64,000 nt of DNA, taken from assembly GCF_002305855.1 (NCBI RefSeq), contig NZ_CP022163.1:7941765-8005764 (forward strand), given 5' to 3'. Below are positions 63,651-64,000 of this stretch, one piece after another; positions within the stretch are counted from its first letter, which is position 1; each line of letters starts with the position of its first letter. Made by a program: the position numbers and the translations under genes. This DNA comes from Melittangium boletus DSM 14713. Lineage in GTDB: Bacteria > Myxococcota > Myxococcia > Myxococcales > Myxococcaceae. The notes beneath the pieces were generated by a model. The model was not told where the DNA came from, searched no databases, and worked only from the letters and a program-made list of their open reading frames with translations.

Positions 63651-64000
63651 TTGGCTCGGAAGAAGTTCATCGCGATCGCGGGAAACATCGGAGCGGGAAA
63701 GACGGAGCTCACGTCCTTCCTCTGCCGGAAGTACGGCCTCACTCCTTTCTTCGAGCCCAACGAGGAGAATCCCTACCTCGCCGATTTCTACCGGGACATG
63801 AAGACCTGGGCCTTCCGCTCCCAGCTCTTCTTCCTCACCGCGAAGTTCCGCCTCCAGCGCCAGATGGAGCGCTCGCAGGGCACCGCCTTGCAGGATCGCA
63901 CCCTCTACGAGGACGCGGAGATCTTCGCCAAGAACCTCCACCGCCAGCGCTTCATCGACAAGCGCGACTGGGGCATGTACCGCGATCTCTACGAGACGTT
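63651..64000 (+). CDS. Deoxynucleoside kinase, N-terminal part (runs off window)
   Basis: The frame from TTG 63651 reads MARKKFIAIAGNIGAGKTEL, with the dNK P-loop GNIGAGKT, then FFEPNEENPYLADFYRDMK (substrate pocket), RSQLFFLTAKFRLQ and QDRTLYEDAEIFAKNL (the DRS/ERS-type catalytic segment, here QDRT). It is open to the window end. It phosphorylates deoxyribonucleosides for nucleotide salvage; base specificity is unclear. Confidence 0.85.
   Translation, partial: MARKKFIAIAGNIGAGKTELTSFLCRKYGLTPFFEPNEENPYLADFYRDMKTWAFRSQLFFLTAKFRLQRQMERSQGTALQDRTLYEDAEIFAKNLHRQRFIDKRDWGMYRDLYET

Overview
The window reads as chromosomal DNA of a high-GC (roughly two-thirds G+C) member of the Myxococcota, most likely a Cystobacterineae myxobacterium. 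This is inferred from the strong G/C bias at third codon positions, frequent GTG/TTG starts, a sphingosine-phosphate-lyase-like enzyme, two RND efflux systems, a 13-heme cytochrome and one long str-S10-spc-alpha ribosomal supercluster. No rRNA, tRNA, CRISPR array, insertion sequence or prophage gene was recognised. No stretch longer than about 210 bases lacks a gene.

Region 1 (1-11,011): two uncharacterised genes and a secreted alpha/beta-hydrolase-like protein, then a compact metal-efflux module. The module holds a BlaI-type repressor, an M56 (BlaR1-type) membrane metalloprotease with a His/Cys-rich extracytoplasmic loop, and a TolC-family / adaptor / heavy-metal RND pump set. Two near-identical 17-bp palindromes (TACTA-N7-TAGTA), one over the repressor promoter and one in the 5' end of the TolC-like gene, tie the module together. 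An AraC-type regulator follows.

Region 2 (11,022-22,700): 22-bp-phased direct repeats precede a UGT/MGT-type glycosyltransferase, a sphingosine-phosphate-lyase-like PLP enzyme, a DUF819 membrane protein and an Omp85-like barrel. A large convergent hairpin separates these from a minus-strand HAE1-type RND drug pump operon (tolC-adaptor-pump), which diverges from its likely MarR regulator across a shared operator/promoter.

Region 3 (22,674-39,026): a zinc-ribbon membrane protein, a HipA-like kinase/DUF3037 pair, a CPBP protease, a porin-like barrel / 13-heme cytochrome c / Ig-like lipoprotein operon, plsB- and argS-type genes, a hybrid histidine kinase with a degenerate N-box, a HEAT-like protein, a DnaJ, a SurA-N-only protein and rimI.

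Region 4 (39,117-60,575): a strong sigma70-like promoter opens rpsL-rpsG-fusA-tuf, followed by the S10, spc and alpha operons in nearly canonical order to rplQ and an intrinsic terminator. Two things stand out. rplC (L3) is absent from its usual place between rpsJ and rplD. Many gene junctions carry strong hairpins (up to 13 bp) without U-tracts.

Region 5 (60,588-64,000): a one-TM unknown protein, a TPR lipoprotein, a PlsC-type acyltransferase, and the start of a deoxynucleoside kinase that runs off the window.
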